In this document: piece after piece, positions 21,418-34,328 of the stretch
Layout: every line of letters begins with the position of its first letter
Numbering within the stretch: the stretch's first letter is position 1
Origin: Branchiostoma floridae
Taxonomy: Eukaryota > Chordata > Leptocardii > Amphioxiformes > Branchiostomatidae
Assembly: GCF_000003815.2 (NCBI RefSeq)
Contig: NC_049986.1
Span: 14,461,933 to 14,525,932, forward strand
Length of the DNA stretch: 64,000 nucleotides
Direction of reading: 5' to 3'
Notes under the pieces: model-generated
Seen by the model: only the letters and a program-made list of their open reading frames with translations
The model's database searches: none
Told to the model about the DNA's origin: nothing
Position numbers and translations under genes: made by a program

Positions 21418-21426
21418 TATAAAAGG
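21418..21426 (+). promoter_or_regulatory. TATA-box-like motif
   Basis: TATAAAAGG on the + strand. No open frame with coding character follows, and the gap at 21740 hides part of what lies downstream. By itself this is weak evidence. Confidence 0.2.
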
Positions 21427-21739
21427 TAGAGGGTGTGTGTGACACATGCAAGAGACAAAACCTTGTGCCAAAGAACATAAAACGAACACCATAGAACTTT
21501 GTGGAGCATTTTCCTTTTGTCTTGAAGTGCATTTTGTGTCATTATACATAAAATCTAGACAAAAGAGCAAAATAAAAGACGCTTTGAAAAGTTTTGTAGG
21601 TTGACTTGACTTGACTTTAACTTGATTTTCTAATGAAAGGTACTAGAGCATTCTTCATCTTAGTCTTAGACAAAATGGTCTGACAAAAGGTGCTGCCATG
21701 ATATGTACATGCAATTCTTGCCGTCTACGGTGTTTCCAT

Positions 21740-21839
21740 NNNNNNNNNNNNNNNNNNNNNNNNNNNNNNNNNNNNNNNNNNNNNNNNNNNNNNNNNNNNN
21801 NNNNNNNNNNNNNNNNNNNNNNNNNNNNNNNNNNNNNNN
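21740..21839. other. Assembly gap (100 N)
   Basis: Exactly 100 N, the usual placeholder for a gap of unknown size. An upstream Rab-GAP exon could be hidden here. Confidence 0.99.
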
Positions 21840-23056
21840 TGTCAATTGTTTGTATACAGGATACTTTTGCACCATACAAGATACTATTGGGGAATTTCAC
21901 TTTGGTTTAAATAAGATAGTTCTGGGTTTTTTTTATGAGAAACAATGACCAAGCAAGCAAGCAACAACCACCAACTAACCACATGAGAAATTACCTTCCT
22001 GGCAAAATTACATCAATCATGTAACCTGCCAGTTTATCAGTCTTTCAATTGACAAAACCAATATGTTACACATTTACATTGACGATGTCTAAAGAAAACT
22101 TTTAATCCACTGCTGTCGGTACTCGGCACTGCAAGTTTCAAGCAAGATCCAACCTTGACATTTATCACAAATCCTCAACAGACAACTAGGAGCTGATTGA
22201 TGACATGATTCACTTGTTAAACCCTGCTTCCGATAGATTTCCATCATTGATGGATGCGCCTAACAACAGCTCACATTTCAGCACCTGGACAGGACCTGAC
22301 ACCTCTCCACAGCACAGCGCTCTGACAGATGGACATAAAGAAGAAGCTACTGTCAGTTGGGATTTCCCAAGCCACAAATCCTTGGGTTTGAGGTTTAACA
22401 AGAGTATGAATCCCTGGTTGTGATGGAAAGAGAGGATTTCCATACGCATCCAATTTATGCATCATGCTTCTCTTCCTGGCAGGAACTGACGTCAGGCAAA
22501 AGCGAACAAACATCTTTCAAACCTCTCAAATCAGTGAAGTGTACCTTGCCTATGGCATAGTAAAGGGCTGGTTGTCAATACCATAAAGAAAACAGTCTAT
22601 CACACAACTGGAGGTTCCTGATCTCTGATAGGAGACAGCGGTGTACAAAATTCTACCCTCCGGAGGTTTGTTCCACCATTCACTCTCCTCCATCTTTCCC
22701 AGAATTAGAAAGATGTATCATTTTAGCAATAATGTGTCGTCCTTGATTTGTTTTATCAAACCTTACATCTCAATCTAAGAGATGGCTGACATGGCTCATT
22801 AGCACTGGAAAAATGTATGGTCTAGATTAAGGCAGAGGACAGATTAGTTCTATGTAATCAACCATGCCTAATCTCTCTGTGGGTGTACCTCTTACTGTAG
22901 TGTCATACCTACATGCATATTGAGTGGTGGAACCAGTGTTATTAAGATACCTTATTGATTCATGGAAGTGTCTCCATTTTCCTTGTGTAGGCAGAGCCTT
23001 TATTTGTGCAATCTTGGGGACAAATATGCAACATGAACATACAAAACTGAGACATA

Positions 23057-24122
23057 GAGTCCATTCCAAGACACCATGAGGGTTTTTAGGCAATATTTAT
23101 AATTAGTCTGAATTATTTTGAATAAAAGAATATCTGAGCCACAATAATTGAATTATTTTCAAAAAATTGACTAAGAAAATACTCATTTATTTGAATTTCT
23201 TTGAATACTTTAGAAACATTTTGAAAGTAACTGTACAAAAATATCTTTATTTAGGCCACACCAATTTAATTTCTTGGTTCACGGATTTTTTCATAAAAAA
23301 TATGGAGCGAGAGGGCGAATTAAAAATAAAAATAAAACTTGTAAAATGGTTGGGATAAAGGTAACGACTAATCCAAAACACAAAGAAAAAAAGTGTTCAG
23401 CTTGAAAAAAGTAGAAAAACACTATTATTGTACAGTAACAGCACCTGTACCCACACTTTAAGGAGTTTATAATATAAAGGCCAATTTGCTACACCAGAGA
23501 GTTGGTGAATGGTTTCATTAATGGTGAAAATTTGCTTAGAGGTAATTTTTATTTTTATTTTTTTTTCCAAAAAATAGGAGCGAGCGAATCCGTGAACCAA
23601 GAAATTAAATTGGTGTGGCCTTAGAATAATTGTGAAACCTCTTTGTGATTATTTCACATTTACAAATATTTACAAAAAATGGTAAACCTGGCCAAATTGT
23701 AAAATTAGTTTATTGCCCCCATAAAAGTAAGCCCTATTGTTGCATCTGTCTATTTTTAGATTTCACTGCTGGGCACTGGTGGATCCTTTGTGGTGGGCCA
23801 TTGTTGCATGGCACCCAACCATACTTTGCAAGGATGTGTGAATTGCTATCTTCCCAGCCCACCGAACCATTTACAAAAAATGGTAGAAAATGGTAAATAA
23901 TGGTAGAATGCTGTTATAATTATTTAGAAACCATTAGAAGTATCCAATTCCACACCATGAATATTTCCAAAGTTTTACAGGACCAGGGAAATATTTGTAA
24001 AGTTGAAACAGTGTTAAAAATATTTCTGAAGTATCAAATGTCCTAGACATATAATTACAAAACTTTAAAATCAATTCTAAACAATAGCAACAAACATCCG
24101 CATGGTGTCTTGGAATGGACTC
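23057..24122. mobile_element. DNA transposon (non-autonomous), copy 1, with nested element
   Basis: 22-base ends GAGTCCATTCCAAGACACCATG and exact reverse complement at 24101-24122, flanked on both sides by TA, as for a TA-target element. Shares gggtttttaggcaata, gaattattttgaataaaag, tttactaaaaatggtaa-type and ggatcctttgtggt-type sequence with the copy at 61626-62304. Without the nested insertion it is 696 bp. Short frames (FLDFTAGHWW) align with those of copy 2 but look incidental. Confidence 0.85.
23254..23620. mobile_element. Harbinger-like MITE nested in a transposon
   Basis: 367 bp, starting GGCCACACCAATTTAATTTC and ending with the matching complement (gaaattaaattggtgtggcc); the inverted repeat runs at least 36 bases (to the gttcacggatt region). 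Flanked by TTA at 23251-23253 and 23621-23623, the 3-bp TWA duplication typical of PIF/Harbinger. The related copy at 61626-62304 has no insertion at the matching place. Confidence 0.88.
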
Positions 24123-24923
24123 TATTCCAACATTTCTTCAAGCTGAATGAAGACACGCTCACTTCATAAACGTCTAATAGGAAATTTTCTTTTTATACAA
24201 CCAAGCAATGCACAACTGCATAATACTTTTTAACCAGCTGTGGCTTACAGACAGTATACAATGTACATCAGATATTCTATACTACGTTCTTGGTATTTAC
24301 ATAATGGTGTAAATGGGATCTTGTGATCCTTTCAAGGTAGAATCGAAGCACGGAGCCAGCGTTATCTAAATCAGTCCGCAGCAATTAGATCTGGACTGAC
24401 AGCCTTACTATCGTTAGCTAAAGCCCTACCTCCTGACTAACAAAGAACTTGATGAACGAGAAAGATTCAGACATCGGATAAGATAAAGAAGGACTTATTT
24501 GTAGAGAGAGTGATTACTCAGGACTGCAAGTAGATGGATGTTATCAGTGTAACTTGCTCATTTGTACATTCAAATGAGTATGGAGTCATTTGTTCCAGAC
24601 AAAATTTAGGAAAGAAGTAGTTTTGAAAGTACATGAACTGCAAAGTTACAGTGGCAACGCAAATGACAGGTTGGATAACAAAACTGATGTTTTAAAACTT
24701 TCAAACAGAAAATGAGACTGCCTTGAGAAAGCTATAATTACTTGCAAAGAAAAAAGGTTGTACCCAAAAGCTTACACATCATATGTGACTCTTAGCTATA
24801 TTTAATTTAGTTTTTTTCCCTAGAATTACACACAGCTCAAATTTTCTGAGAGAACGTAGCAGGGACATTGTTGGCCCATTGAAAGTGTTAGTTTTAAAGT
24901 TGTTAGTTTTAATGTTACAGTAG

Positions 24924-25115
24924 CTTAATTTCTCCTTACTTTATCTATTATTTGTGCTTTAATAATTGTGATATTCCGGTATTGTGTGAAGACTACATGT
25001 AGTTGCCTATTGAGCTTAACTTCTCCTTACTTTATTTCTCATTTGTGCTTAAAGTATAATAATTCATTGTGATATTCTGGTATTGTGTGAAGACTACATG
25101 TAGTTGCCTATTGAG
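24924..25115. repeat. Tandem duplication of about 91-101 bp
   Basis: Units 24924-25014 and 25015-25115 both run cttaa-ttctccttactttat to attgtgtgaagactacatg to tagttgcctattgag. The second unit has about 10 extra bases (aaagtataataa). High identity suggests a fairly recent event. Confidence 0.88.
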
Positions 25116-28100
25116 GCAGATAGCAGTGATCAATAAAGAATCAAAAGTCAAAGCAAATATTGCAACTCCTGTCTGATGTCAGCGACCAGGTCCCTAGTAA
25201 TCTGCATGTTCATCTGGCTGTATCGTACAGCTTACATACTAATGCCGCCCTTCTGTCAAAGGCCGCCTGGAAAAGTACTGACAAGTCTGATTAAGATTTC
25301 AAAGATGCTCAGTGGGGGCTAGGGTTGGAATCTGGGTGACGCACGCCAACACACAATTTGGGACGCATGCAGAATAAAAGCAGCCTGTGACTAAAGATTT
25401 ATCAATACACATGTGTGGGTAGAAATGTTATACGCCTCTTTGGGAGGGCTCATGATCAGGAAGCTAGTCATGGAGGTGGGTAGTATGACAATGGAAAAGA
25501 AAGTTAAGAAGGACAAAATGGTAATATATAAAAGCTATTGACCTGAAGAAATTTGCGCTCAGAGACTCAACCAGAACAATAGAACTTCAAGATTATTTAG
25601 AATCAAAAGGAGAGATGATAATTCTAAAACTAAGGCTGTATCAGGTTGATAAACTGCCTTTTTTGTTTCAAATAACCTAGATCCCAGTGTCAGAAAGACT
25701 ATTACAAAACATATGTACATTTAGATGAGGGTGTTGTGTCTCAAGACAACCAGCAAGCCAATAGATCATAAATCCACTTGACATACCATTTCTACTTGCA
25801 TCTTCAGCAGTTTTGCAATGCAATGCCAAATAATCCACAGATACCTTTCTGTAACCTGTCTGTATTGTATCCTTCTTTAATTAGATTAAGACATACATGT
25901 GCCTAGGGCTCATGTCTTCATACGTTGTATCTGAGACATAGCACCTGTGCCATCTTCCCAGTGTGACACCATCCCAAGCTGCTTCCCTACCGATACCAAG
26001 TCTACTAATTACTAAGTCTTCACTGCTCCCAGCAACACTTCCAATCTGTTCCACACACTTTGTAAACATAGCTCACACAAGAATATCTGTCACTGATACT
26101 TTTCTTCATGAGAATTTGTAGGCACGTTGTCAGTTCTGAACTAAACACACCCATCATCTCCAAACTTAATTAGCTCAGAGGGGCTGTTGATTAGACAGAA
26201 GATGAGGATTCTACCCTGTAGAAGGCAGCAGGTAAAATATGTACTATTGTACTATGTATTGGTCCCTAACACAATAATGTCCTGCAGTGAGCCGTAATTG
26301 CTTCAAAAATAGAAATAAAATCAATGCACAGCCACTCACGTTCCCAAATCCATGTTCATCCCAAATCAGTCCCTTTATTCTTTTGTGGCATTTCACAACC
26401 AGATCAGATATTTGCTGTTCTAAAAATGTCTTTCTTTATCTGGCTTCTGTAAGCAGCTGGGGACGATGGGCTTGGCGTTTATGATGACAGTAGGCAGTCC
26501 TGGGAGTTAGGCAGAAATCAGCACACCATACGGTATCACCATCATGAGGCAAAGGTCTACAAAATTGCAAATCAAATTTTCTTTCTAGCATCCATGACCA
26601 GGGTGCTGAATATGCAGCAGCTGTTGTCTGTGCACTGCTCTGATCTGTGACATGATAGATGACCTGGTGTACACTTACAAATCTGACGGTGGTGCCAATC
26701 TTGTTTAGGTCAATGCAAAAACACACTCATCTTCTGAAATCTAGTGCAACAGTCAGTGCCCTTAAACAGATGTGGTTCCAAGTCAAACGAGAACCCCATG
26801 CATAAAACATCTGCTGTAGCAAGGCTCTGTGTGAGGTCAACCCCTCAAAAGATCTGAAGCTTGACTTATTGTATGTATGGTTATCTATTTTTTTCCACAG
26901 GTCTTTCCGCTATATGCCCATGCAGGTCTGTTTTCATTGTCATGTTATCGATGGGGGTGACAGAAATGGGCTAAATCTTGAAATGTTTGTGGTGGTTTAA
27001 ATTTTGTGTTTTTCTTGCTGAATGCCCTATCCTACAGTGAAATGATTACTCCGTCAATATACATGTACATCTCCAATTGTATCAATTTTGTACTACAGAA
27101 AGGTAGTAACTGTAATTTTAACTATGAAAGCTTCATGTCCCTTCTGCTGTAAAATTAAATTCTTGCAAAAATAAATGAATTTACAGTACAACTCGAAATC
27201 GCTTTTATGTCTAATTTCTTTAGAAAATACAGAGAAAGGAAAATTACAAGAATGCTGAAAATTATCAGAATCACTTTTACATCATTCAGACTTCATCACA
27301 GTCATACACTAACTTTCATGTTTTTCTTTTTGTGTGTCTTACAATCAGCAGATCCTACCATTAGTGGGCTAGTGGCCCCGCCAAACTTTTATCACTTACC
27401 TCCCCTGAAGCTTTCAGATGCAAAACGTGTCTTTGTGGTAGACATTGATATTCCAGGTGCATCTAGTCATCTAAGGTCAGGTCAAGTGTTAAGGCCAAGA
27501 AAATGATACCCAAAGGAACTCATTAGACCAGCAGCAGGAAATATGACCCATATTGAAGACTTGAACGAGGAACACGTCATCGCTCTACCCTTTGGCTTAA
27601 GTCAGTACGCCCTTCAAAACTTAAATCACCAGTGCAAACAGAGTTGAAAGGAACTTATTCATATATTCCTCAGCAGTCAGTAACAGGGAGGAAAGGTCCT
27701 GGTCCTTAAACCTTGGTACATTTGGCTAATTCAGCACTGGGTTAGAGTTCTTAGAAAATGTTTAGACTGGATATGAAAAGACATTTTATTATTTAGTTGA
27801 TACAAATTGCCGAGCTAATATCCAGCAATTTCAACTCCTCGAGGCTTTGAAATTAGGTATCAGTACAAGAGGTTAAACTCTTTGTAGTGGCAGCAAGAAA
27901 AAAAGTTTCTTCGACTCGAAAAAGTTTGGTAGATGTAGCATGTTCAAATGATCAAGGTTGCTTTGGCACTGATATGGTTATCAGATGTAGGTCACACAGA
28001 AAAACTTTTATATTTTTGACAGAAAATGTTGGTAAAACTAACAACCGTGTTAAACCCTGTTGGTCCCAAGGCAGCCAAATTTTTTGTGGGTGTTTTAGGG

Positions 28101-29398
28101 TTGGGCAGCAGGAAGTATTCGAACAATGATCAATGGTAAATTTAAATCTCGGTGGCAAGCTCTGCTACCCCATCTCAGAAAAAATGCTCACAACTGATTG
28201 TCTATTTGTCAGAAATGGCTCTTGTTATATGTACAGAATAAAGACTGCAAACTATACAAAACTACAGCTGCAACATTCCTACTTTGGTGAAATGTCAATA
28301 TCATCTGCAGTTCTGCCGCACTTTAGGCTGCCATAAACCCATTTTTATGGACTTCCTTCTGCCATCAAGCATCACATCAAACTGTGCATGTTAGTCTGCC
28401 TGCAATATCATCATATCATATCACACGCTACAGCACAGCTAAGGTGAAGGCTTCTTCAAAGGATTGCTGAATCAAGTGCACCATTTGATAAATGTTAATG
28501 CATTGGAAAATGGCTTCAGGACATAACAGACCATATAACAATGTCACAATACCTGCAACCTCTTCTTTGACCTTGCAGGGTTACAAAATTTACTGCCACT
28601 ATGAAGAATGAAGTGATGTTTATGATAACAGTAAACTGCACATTTCAATGTTCATGATGAGGTATACAATGTATCTTACACATGTGTGTGGTAGTGATAA
28701 TACAAAGTTGCCACAGAAAGGCAAGCAATAACATACATGTTGTATAGTGATTGAATGTGATAAGCAATAAGTATATCCTAGCAGGGCATGATTTCTTTGA
28801 AGACGGTTTCTAAGCAATAAAGGGAACTTGTAACAAGCCATAAGAGATACGTCACCACAGGTGTCCAACTGTACGTCTCCTGGTAATATATTATGCAGAC
28901 CTTTTGAAGGTAGCAGGGGAGGTTACTCTATCAAAGACAGAACAGTTTAATTGGTGATTTGGGAGAAGGCTCACACCTGATATGGGCACATGGAAATGTA
29001 CAGGCTCTTAGCAATCAGCCAGACAAGGCACTTTGCACACGCTCTTCTGACATATTAATGTTGCCCCTGTGGTTCCGAGTTCTCTCCTGTTTCCTTTTTT
29101 GTCTCTCAGATACAGAATGCAATCATGCCTAGACAGGCGTGAAGGTGACCTGATTAAACTTGAGTTGTAAGAATCACAACTTTGAAGTTTCCCCCGGGAT
29201 GAATATCTCGTATACACCAGACAAGTATGGAGATGAAGGTACAGTCCAGTAGGATACATGTAATGTCCCGGGAGGTTTGATAACATGTTTTACATACCCT
29301 TTCATTCAAAATGAGTCAGGAGACAATAAGGATTCAATGAGTGCGTAACCAAGTTGATAACCAATGAACTTTTAAGAAGTTAAGCTGTAATGAAAGTA
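25116..29398. other. Long non-coding stretch
   Basis: About 4.3 kb with no supported exon. A + strand open frame at 27207-27506 and - strand frames at 25881-26069 and 26436-26726 have no recognisable domain, no paired splice sites in phase and no relation to the missing Rab-GAP exons. Confidence 0.5.
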
Positions 29399-29399
29399 C

Positions 29400-29600
29400 A
29401 GTCAAACCTGTATTAGCGGCTACTTTTGCATAGCGGCCACCTGGCCATAGTGGCTACTTTTGTCCCTTAAATTTTTCCCATTGCCCAAGCATTAAGAAAT
29501 AGTCTATTGTGGCCACCTTTCCAATGCAACTGTGGTCACATGATTTCCAGTCCAATAGATACAGAAACACTACTGCCTATTGCGACCATACAGCCACGGT
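29400..29600. repeat. Dispersed-repeat-like segment (CAGTCAAACCTGTATTAGCGG)
   Basis: Starts with a cagtcaaacctg-type end, followed by short repeats of tagcggccac / tagtggctac and tttttcccattgcccaagc. A diverged piece (tttttcccattgacaaaagc, ttatagtggcaacc) lies at 45328-45382, supporting a dispersed family. No matching right end was found. Confidence 0.5.
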
Positions 29601-31849
29601 GCATGTACAGCAGCTGTGTTGCTAGCCGCACGCAGGGTTCAAAACTGTTTGATTTCCACACGGTTATCAGAATAAGGACTTGACTTGGACCCAATAAGCA
29701 TTGTGTGGTGATGGGAAAAATTGTACGAAATTGAGATTTCCAGCAACATTCCAACTTCTGAGACTTCGTGCAAATTTTTTTTTTATTAGCCATTGTAGAG
29801 AAAGAGCATGTAAGATGAGAGACCATCATCTGTGGAAGCAAAGTTCCTCACTACAGGCCCACGCATGTTTACAAACCCAACTTCAGAACCTCCATCCTAC
29901 TTCAGAAGACCCTTGAACCACTTTGACATCCAACAGAGGTTCTGGTGATTAGACTTCAAAGAGCAGTAGTGGGAGTTAGCCCCTGCCCAAGGCTAGCAGT
30001 CGATCAACCTGCGTATCAAGCAGCATGGTCTGCATCCTGAAGGGTGCTAACGTGCGTCATCACTACATCCCAACCTGTGCTCCAGGGATTTCCTAAATTT
30101 CAATTACCAGACATCTTCAGATCTAGGTGACATGAGGCAGGCAAAAAAATCCATATTTGGGTCTAGTTCTTCTTACAGGATACTTGAAAGACCGGAACCT
30201 GACGACATTTGGCACTAGTTTTGCAACATATACATATATCGTATATATCACATCTCGAGGTTCAGTTTTATTCCAGACTCCTTGTCTGTATCTATAACCT
30301 CCATGTTTCATTCTCCTGCAAATTTGGAAAGGCCACAAACGGGGGCATGGGAAAGTCATTCCATGTTATTAACCACGTCTTTGCCTCAAGAGGCATTCCA
30401 TTCTCCTGGACCTAAAACCCATCTCTTCAAGATTCTCAAGGCATAGTGACTGAACAAGCGATTTCTCAGATGTGGCTGGCCTACGTATACATTGTAAGGC
30501 CTGAGAATGAAATTGAAAATTACACCTTACGAGGCAAAGTGATACTCATCCTGATAGAACACATAACAAAATAACACATCTCAGAATCTGCTTGACTCTG
30601 AAATCTTTCAGGGTTGGTAATTCAGCCTTTTGAAATTGGAACTGTTACATGACCTTCAAAAAAGTAAGTCTTCTTTGAAGGTAAACTTCATCAGAGAGCA
30701 AACCTACCCTTCAGTAAAAGAGGAAGAAAAAGAATACAACTAGAAAGGCCACATTTTTACAAAAAGCTGCATTTCAAAGCCTAAGGTTTGTCATCTGCAT
30801 TTTCATTGGATCCTGGTTTGAGTAAGCGTTTTGTGTCCTGCGTGCTGATACGTTTTCCTGTGACTTGTCCCCGAGAAAGGCAGACTTGTGGCCAATCAAA
30901 AAGCTGGAAATGTAGAGAGCATGTTACAGCCCCCAGTTTTTAGAAAAGGCCAGCAAAAACAATGTTTTTCCCTTCGGGAAAACATAAAAAAGGCAAGCAG
31001 GGCACAAACAATTTACTGTAGAATGGCTAGCAAGAATCTTCTGCCATGTGTGAGGAGGTTGGATCATAGCAACTTTTGCACAAAGACAAGACAGTACATA
31101 AATCATATTAAGCCCCTAAAAGTCAACAAAATGTAGTAGTGAATGGCTGGTAATCTTTCTACATCATCACCATCAGAGGAAGACGATCCTTTTCTTCTGC
31201 AATTTTCTTCAATACACTATGACATTGTACTTCTTATAAAGGCCTCACACTGGGACAACCAACACCAGTGTGGCATGTCATTCCAGGTACATTTAATCAA
31301 AAGATTTTTGTTCTTTCATTTAGCACAGGGTTACAAGCACACTGGTTTCCTCTGAAGGTCGACGACAATCCCGTTCGATGACAGTGCACTTGAATTGAAA
31401 CAGCAATCATAACTGGCGACCATGTCCACTGGGACTCACCATATTCAAGATGCAATTTAGGAGCATAACATGCTTGGTTACTCTTTCATCCCCTTGAATG
31501 TGACTTGACTTACAACATCCTTTGCAGTGCTATCCTGTACATATATTCCTTCAGATCTTTGATGGCAGCCTTTTAATAATGTAATTGGGAGGATTACACA
31601 CGTACTACATAGAAGCCCAGTTATAAGACAGATTTTTCCACTGTAACTGAACTTCTTGATAGGGTTTTCTACATTTTGTATTTAGATTTTCTACTTCTGG
31701 AATATATTTTCTTCTAGTCTTCTTCTTCTGATGTGGAAATCACTGGACAGGGTTTCTAGGGACTTTGTAATCTCCAGATTGATTCCACTGAGCCTTATGT
31801 ATGACGAAGAACCCACAGTACACTTTTTCAAAAAGAGGAATGTTATGCC

Positions 31850-32040
31850 AGTGTTCTGGCCAGCCTGAATTTTTTTCCGTACCCTGGATTTGAATGGAAA
31901 TCCTGTCGAAGGTGCGACAATCCTAGAGGGTTCCGGGGCATGCTCCCCAGGAAAATCTTGAAATCTAGACCCTCTGAAATGCTATTTCCTTTATTTTGAG
32001 GGGCAAATTTTGCTGGTAGACTCTGCTTGGTTCAATTTAT
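31850..32040. repeat. Possible dispersed repeat
   Basis: Segment with ggccagcctgaattttttt, ggttccggggcatgctcc and gaaatctagaccctctgaaa. It resembles repeat sequence I have seen in marine invertebrate genomes, but no second copy is in the window. Confidence 0.25.
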
Positions 32041-32511
32041 ATCTTTATATGCTAATTTTTGTCCACCACAGTGGACGGAATGGGCAGAATTTCAGTCCTT
32101 CCCCATCAGCAAACTTCCATCAAAGGACGGAAGGACAGATGGTGGCTAGAACCCTGTGTTACATTGTCCGTGTGAGTGATACCTTTTTATCCGATCAAAT
32201 TCAAGGACACATCCCGGGTTGATACAAAGTGTGGTCGTTCACCTCTTACGCAACTTGGGTAAAGAGCGATGGTCCTTTCTTTGCATCTATATTGCAGGAT
32301 ACATCATACTGTCTTATGCTGTCAGTACACCACTTAGGTAATGCTTGTTTGCTGTAACATATAGTTTTATGTCAGCTTAGAGTGAAACATTACCTACAGG
32401 TCTTTGTTCATCTCAGCTGCCAACAATGCTGCTTTCTCTACTTCATTTAACATAATGATTACCTTGACTTTATTGATCGAGTTTATCTGCAATGTAACAT
32501 TGACTATCATA

Positions 32512-32610
32512 ATTCCACCAGGTGCCACAATACCGCCACCTCAAAAAACATTAGTATAGAGGTCTACCCAAGATTGTCTTGAACACCGAATGTTGAATAT
32601 CCTAAATGTA
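32512..32610. mobile_element. MITE family B, left-end fragment
   Basis: ataattccaccaggtgccac, then taccgccacctcaaa, agtatagaggtctac and gtcttgaacacc, aligning with the left half of the elements at 16170 and 17304. The right end is absent. Confidence 0.7.
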
Positions 32611-33371
32611 ATACAATTCAGATAGGAAGGGGGAACATTCACTCCATCCATGGAACTAATAGGCAAAACTTTGTAATCATAATTTAGTCTGTCAACACCT
32701 AAGACTTGACTGTGTGTATATATATTCTTTTCTTTTGTTACAAAATATCTAATGCAAGACTAGATGGCTACTGTATTTCATTGGTTGCTTTAATATACAT
32801 TGTACTCTCTTTGTTTAATTCATGTTACTCTATTGGTTATCTATATCTCATTGATATTCTAAAATGCAGCTTAATTTATTAAGGTTACCTTTAGGCACAA
32901 GCAAACAAATTTTCCTGGTATTCTTGCTCTGTAAATGTATCAAATTTGCAGGCTACTAAGTACACCATCCATAGAATAAAGACTGTGTTTCCCCTGTTAA
33001 GATTTATGACTGAAAAGGTTGCTCTTTGGAAATAGAGAGAACAGTCAAGGTCACAGTGAGAGGGGGGAAATGCTCTGCAGTACATCAGTCATCAGTCATG
33101 TTCAGAGCTCAACAGTTGGAGGTTTTACATAAGGCTCCCAGAGGACAGGGTCATGGGTACTGCACATGTACATCATGAATGTCAAGCTATAACTCATCTT
33201 GGTGGCACCTCTTGCTGCATATACATGTAATGTCACACACAATGTTACCTTGGTAATATATCCACCAATGATTGTACAAAGTTATATAAAAGCACGGTCT
33301 TATACCATACTACATAGTAGGGTAGATTAGTCTCATTGACTTGTTATTGCTATGTGGCAGAGGAATGCCAT

Positions 33372-33490
33372 ATAGCCTGATCAGCCTTCTCTGGCATAGT
33401 GGCTATGCTGCTGGATTTGTGATCTGCCGGCCCGGGTTCGCTCCAGGGTGTCGGCATGTCTGTTTCTTTTGTTTCTACTCCTTTCTTACA
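33372..33490. repeat. tRNA-like repeat, copy 1
   Basis: Contains an A-box-like TGGCATAGTGGCTATG and a B-box-like GGGTTCGCTCC, within gatctgccggcccgggttcg and gggtgtcggcat. Aligns with 33765-33885 from ctgatcagcc through tctactcctttctta. Confidence 0.65.
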
Positions 33491-33516
33491 TTGGTTCCCA
33501 CACCGACCCTGTATAC

Positions 33517-33655
33517 GTAACAGGCTAGAACATGCACCACACAGTGAGTACCAGGCTAGCGGATGCACCACACAGTGAGTAACAGGCTAGAACATGCGCC
33601 ACACAGTGAGTAACAGGCTGGCGGATGTGCCACACTGTGAGTAACAGGCTAGATT
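33517..33655. repeat. Minisatellite, 31-bp unit
   Basis: Units begin at 33517, 33548, 33579, 33610 and 33641 (gtaacaggctagaacatgca / ccacacagtga). Variants alternate (tagaacatgc versus tagcggatgc), hinting at a 62-bp dimer step. Lies between the two tRNA-like copies. Confidence 0.9.
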
Positions 33656-33727
33656 CGCCGTAAGTTTACACAGGGATATTGAACTCAGAGATTCGAGGAT
33701 GAATCTTGGAAAGAAAAGGGGGAGTAG

Positions 33728-33902
33728 TGTAACAGTGGGGGGTTCACGTAGCCCCAAACAGCCACGCCAATCGGCTGATCAGCCTGGCGCAGTTGTTACC
33801 CTGCCTGGTTTGTGATCTGCCGGCCTGGGTTTGATCCCGGGTGTCGGCACGTTGTTTCTTTTTGTTTCTGCTCCTTTCTTATAGCATGCACGTTCTGTTA
33901 CA
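33728..33902 (+). mobile_element. LTR-like terminus with tRNA-like core
   Basis: Begins TGTAACAG and ends CTGTTACA (perfect 8-base inverted termini, TG...CA), 175 bp, preceded by a purine-rich tract (ggaaagaaaagggggag, 33707-33724) like a polypurine primer. Inside is the second tRNA-like copy (tggcgcagttgttac, ggtttgatccc). No target-site duplication could be seen. Could be a remnant of a small LTR retroelement. Confidence 0.5.
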
Positions 33903-34282
33903 TGTGTATTTCACACATTCATTGATTACGTGTTCTGTGCAGATTTTAATTGGAAACTTCAAAATGTAACAAGCTGACTTCTACAGAACACCTGCCGACA
34001 CCATATGTTGTTGACAGGAAGTGTGAAAAGATGTGGCGTCATGAACAGCAAAGCTCTAAATCCTACTATTATCTTGTTTGCCCAGAAGTGCTACATTTGT
34101 ATCTGTAATGACTGTATTCCTCTGCTTCCGCCCTTCCTGGCAAGACGCACCTGGCAATTATGGGTAACAGCCAACTTACATGGGTAATCCTGCAGTAACA
34201 ATCATTTTTCTGAAGTGGAATGAACCTGGGGTCAATAACCCAGGTCACAGCTGCCAGGAAAAGTTTTCATTTCTTTTTATAT

Positions 34283-34328
34283 GAGGATCCATCAGTTGAT
34301 GGTTTGAGGATCCATCAGTTGATGGTTT
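34283..34328. repeat. Exact 23-bp tandem duplication
   Basis: gaggatccatcagttgatgg followed by ttt occurs twice head to tail. Confidence 0.9.

Larger units (their letters stand above)
20581..23054. other. Intron-like sequence around the gap
   Basis: Other than the TATA-like motif and the N run, no exon, RNA gene or repeat could be supported. Open frames at 21222-21570 and 22205-22513 have no domain-like content. Confidence 0.5.

Noticed and set aside
23645-23896. Open frame with FLDFTAGHWWILCGG, similar to one at 61770-62000
   Set aside because: The similarity is explained by both lying in copies of the same non-autonomous transposon. The frames diverge and break outside a short block.
27207-27506. 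99-codon + strand frame with a protein-like second half (APPNFYHLPPLKLSDAKRVF)
   Set aside because: There is an acceptor-like caatcagcag before the second half, but no known domain and no partner exon; not enough to call a gene.
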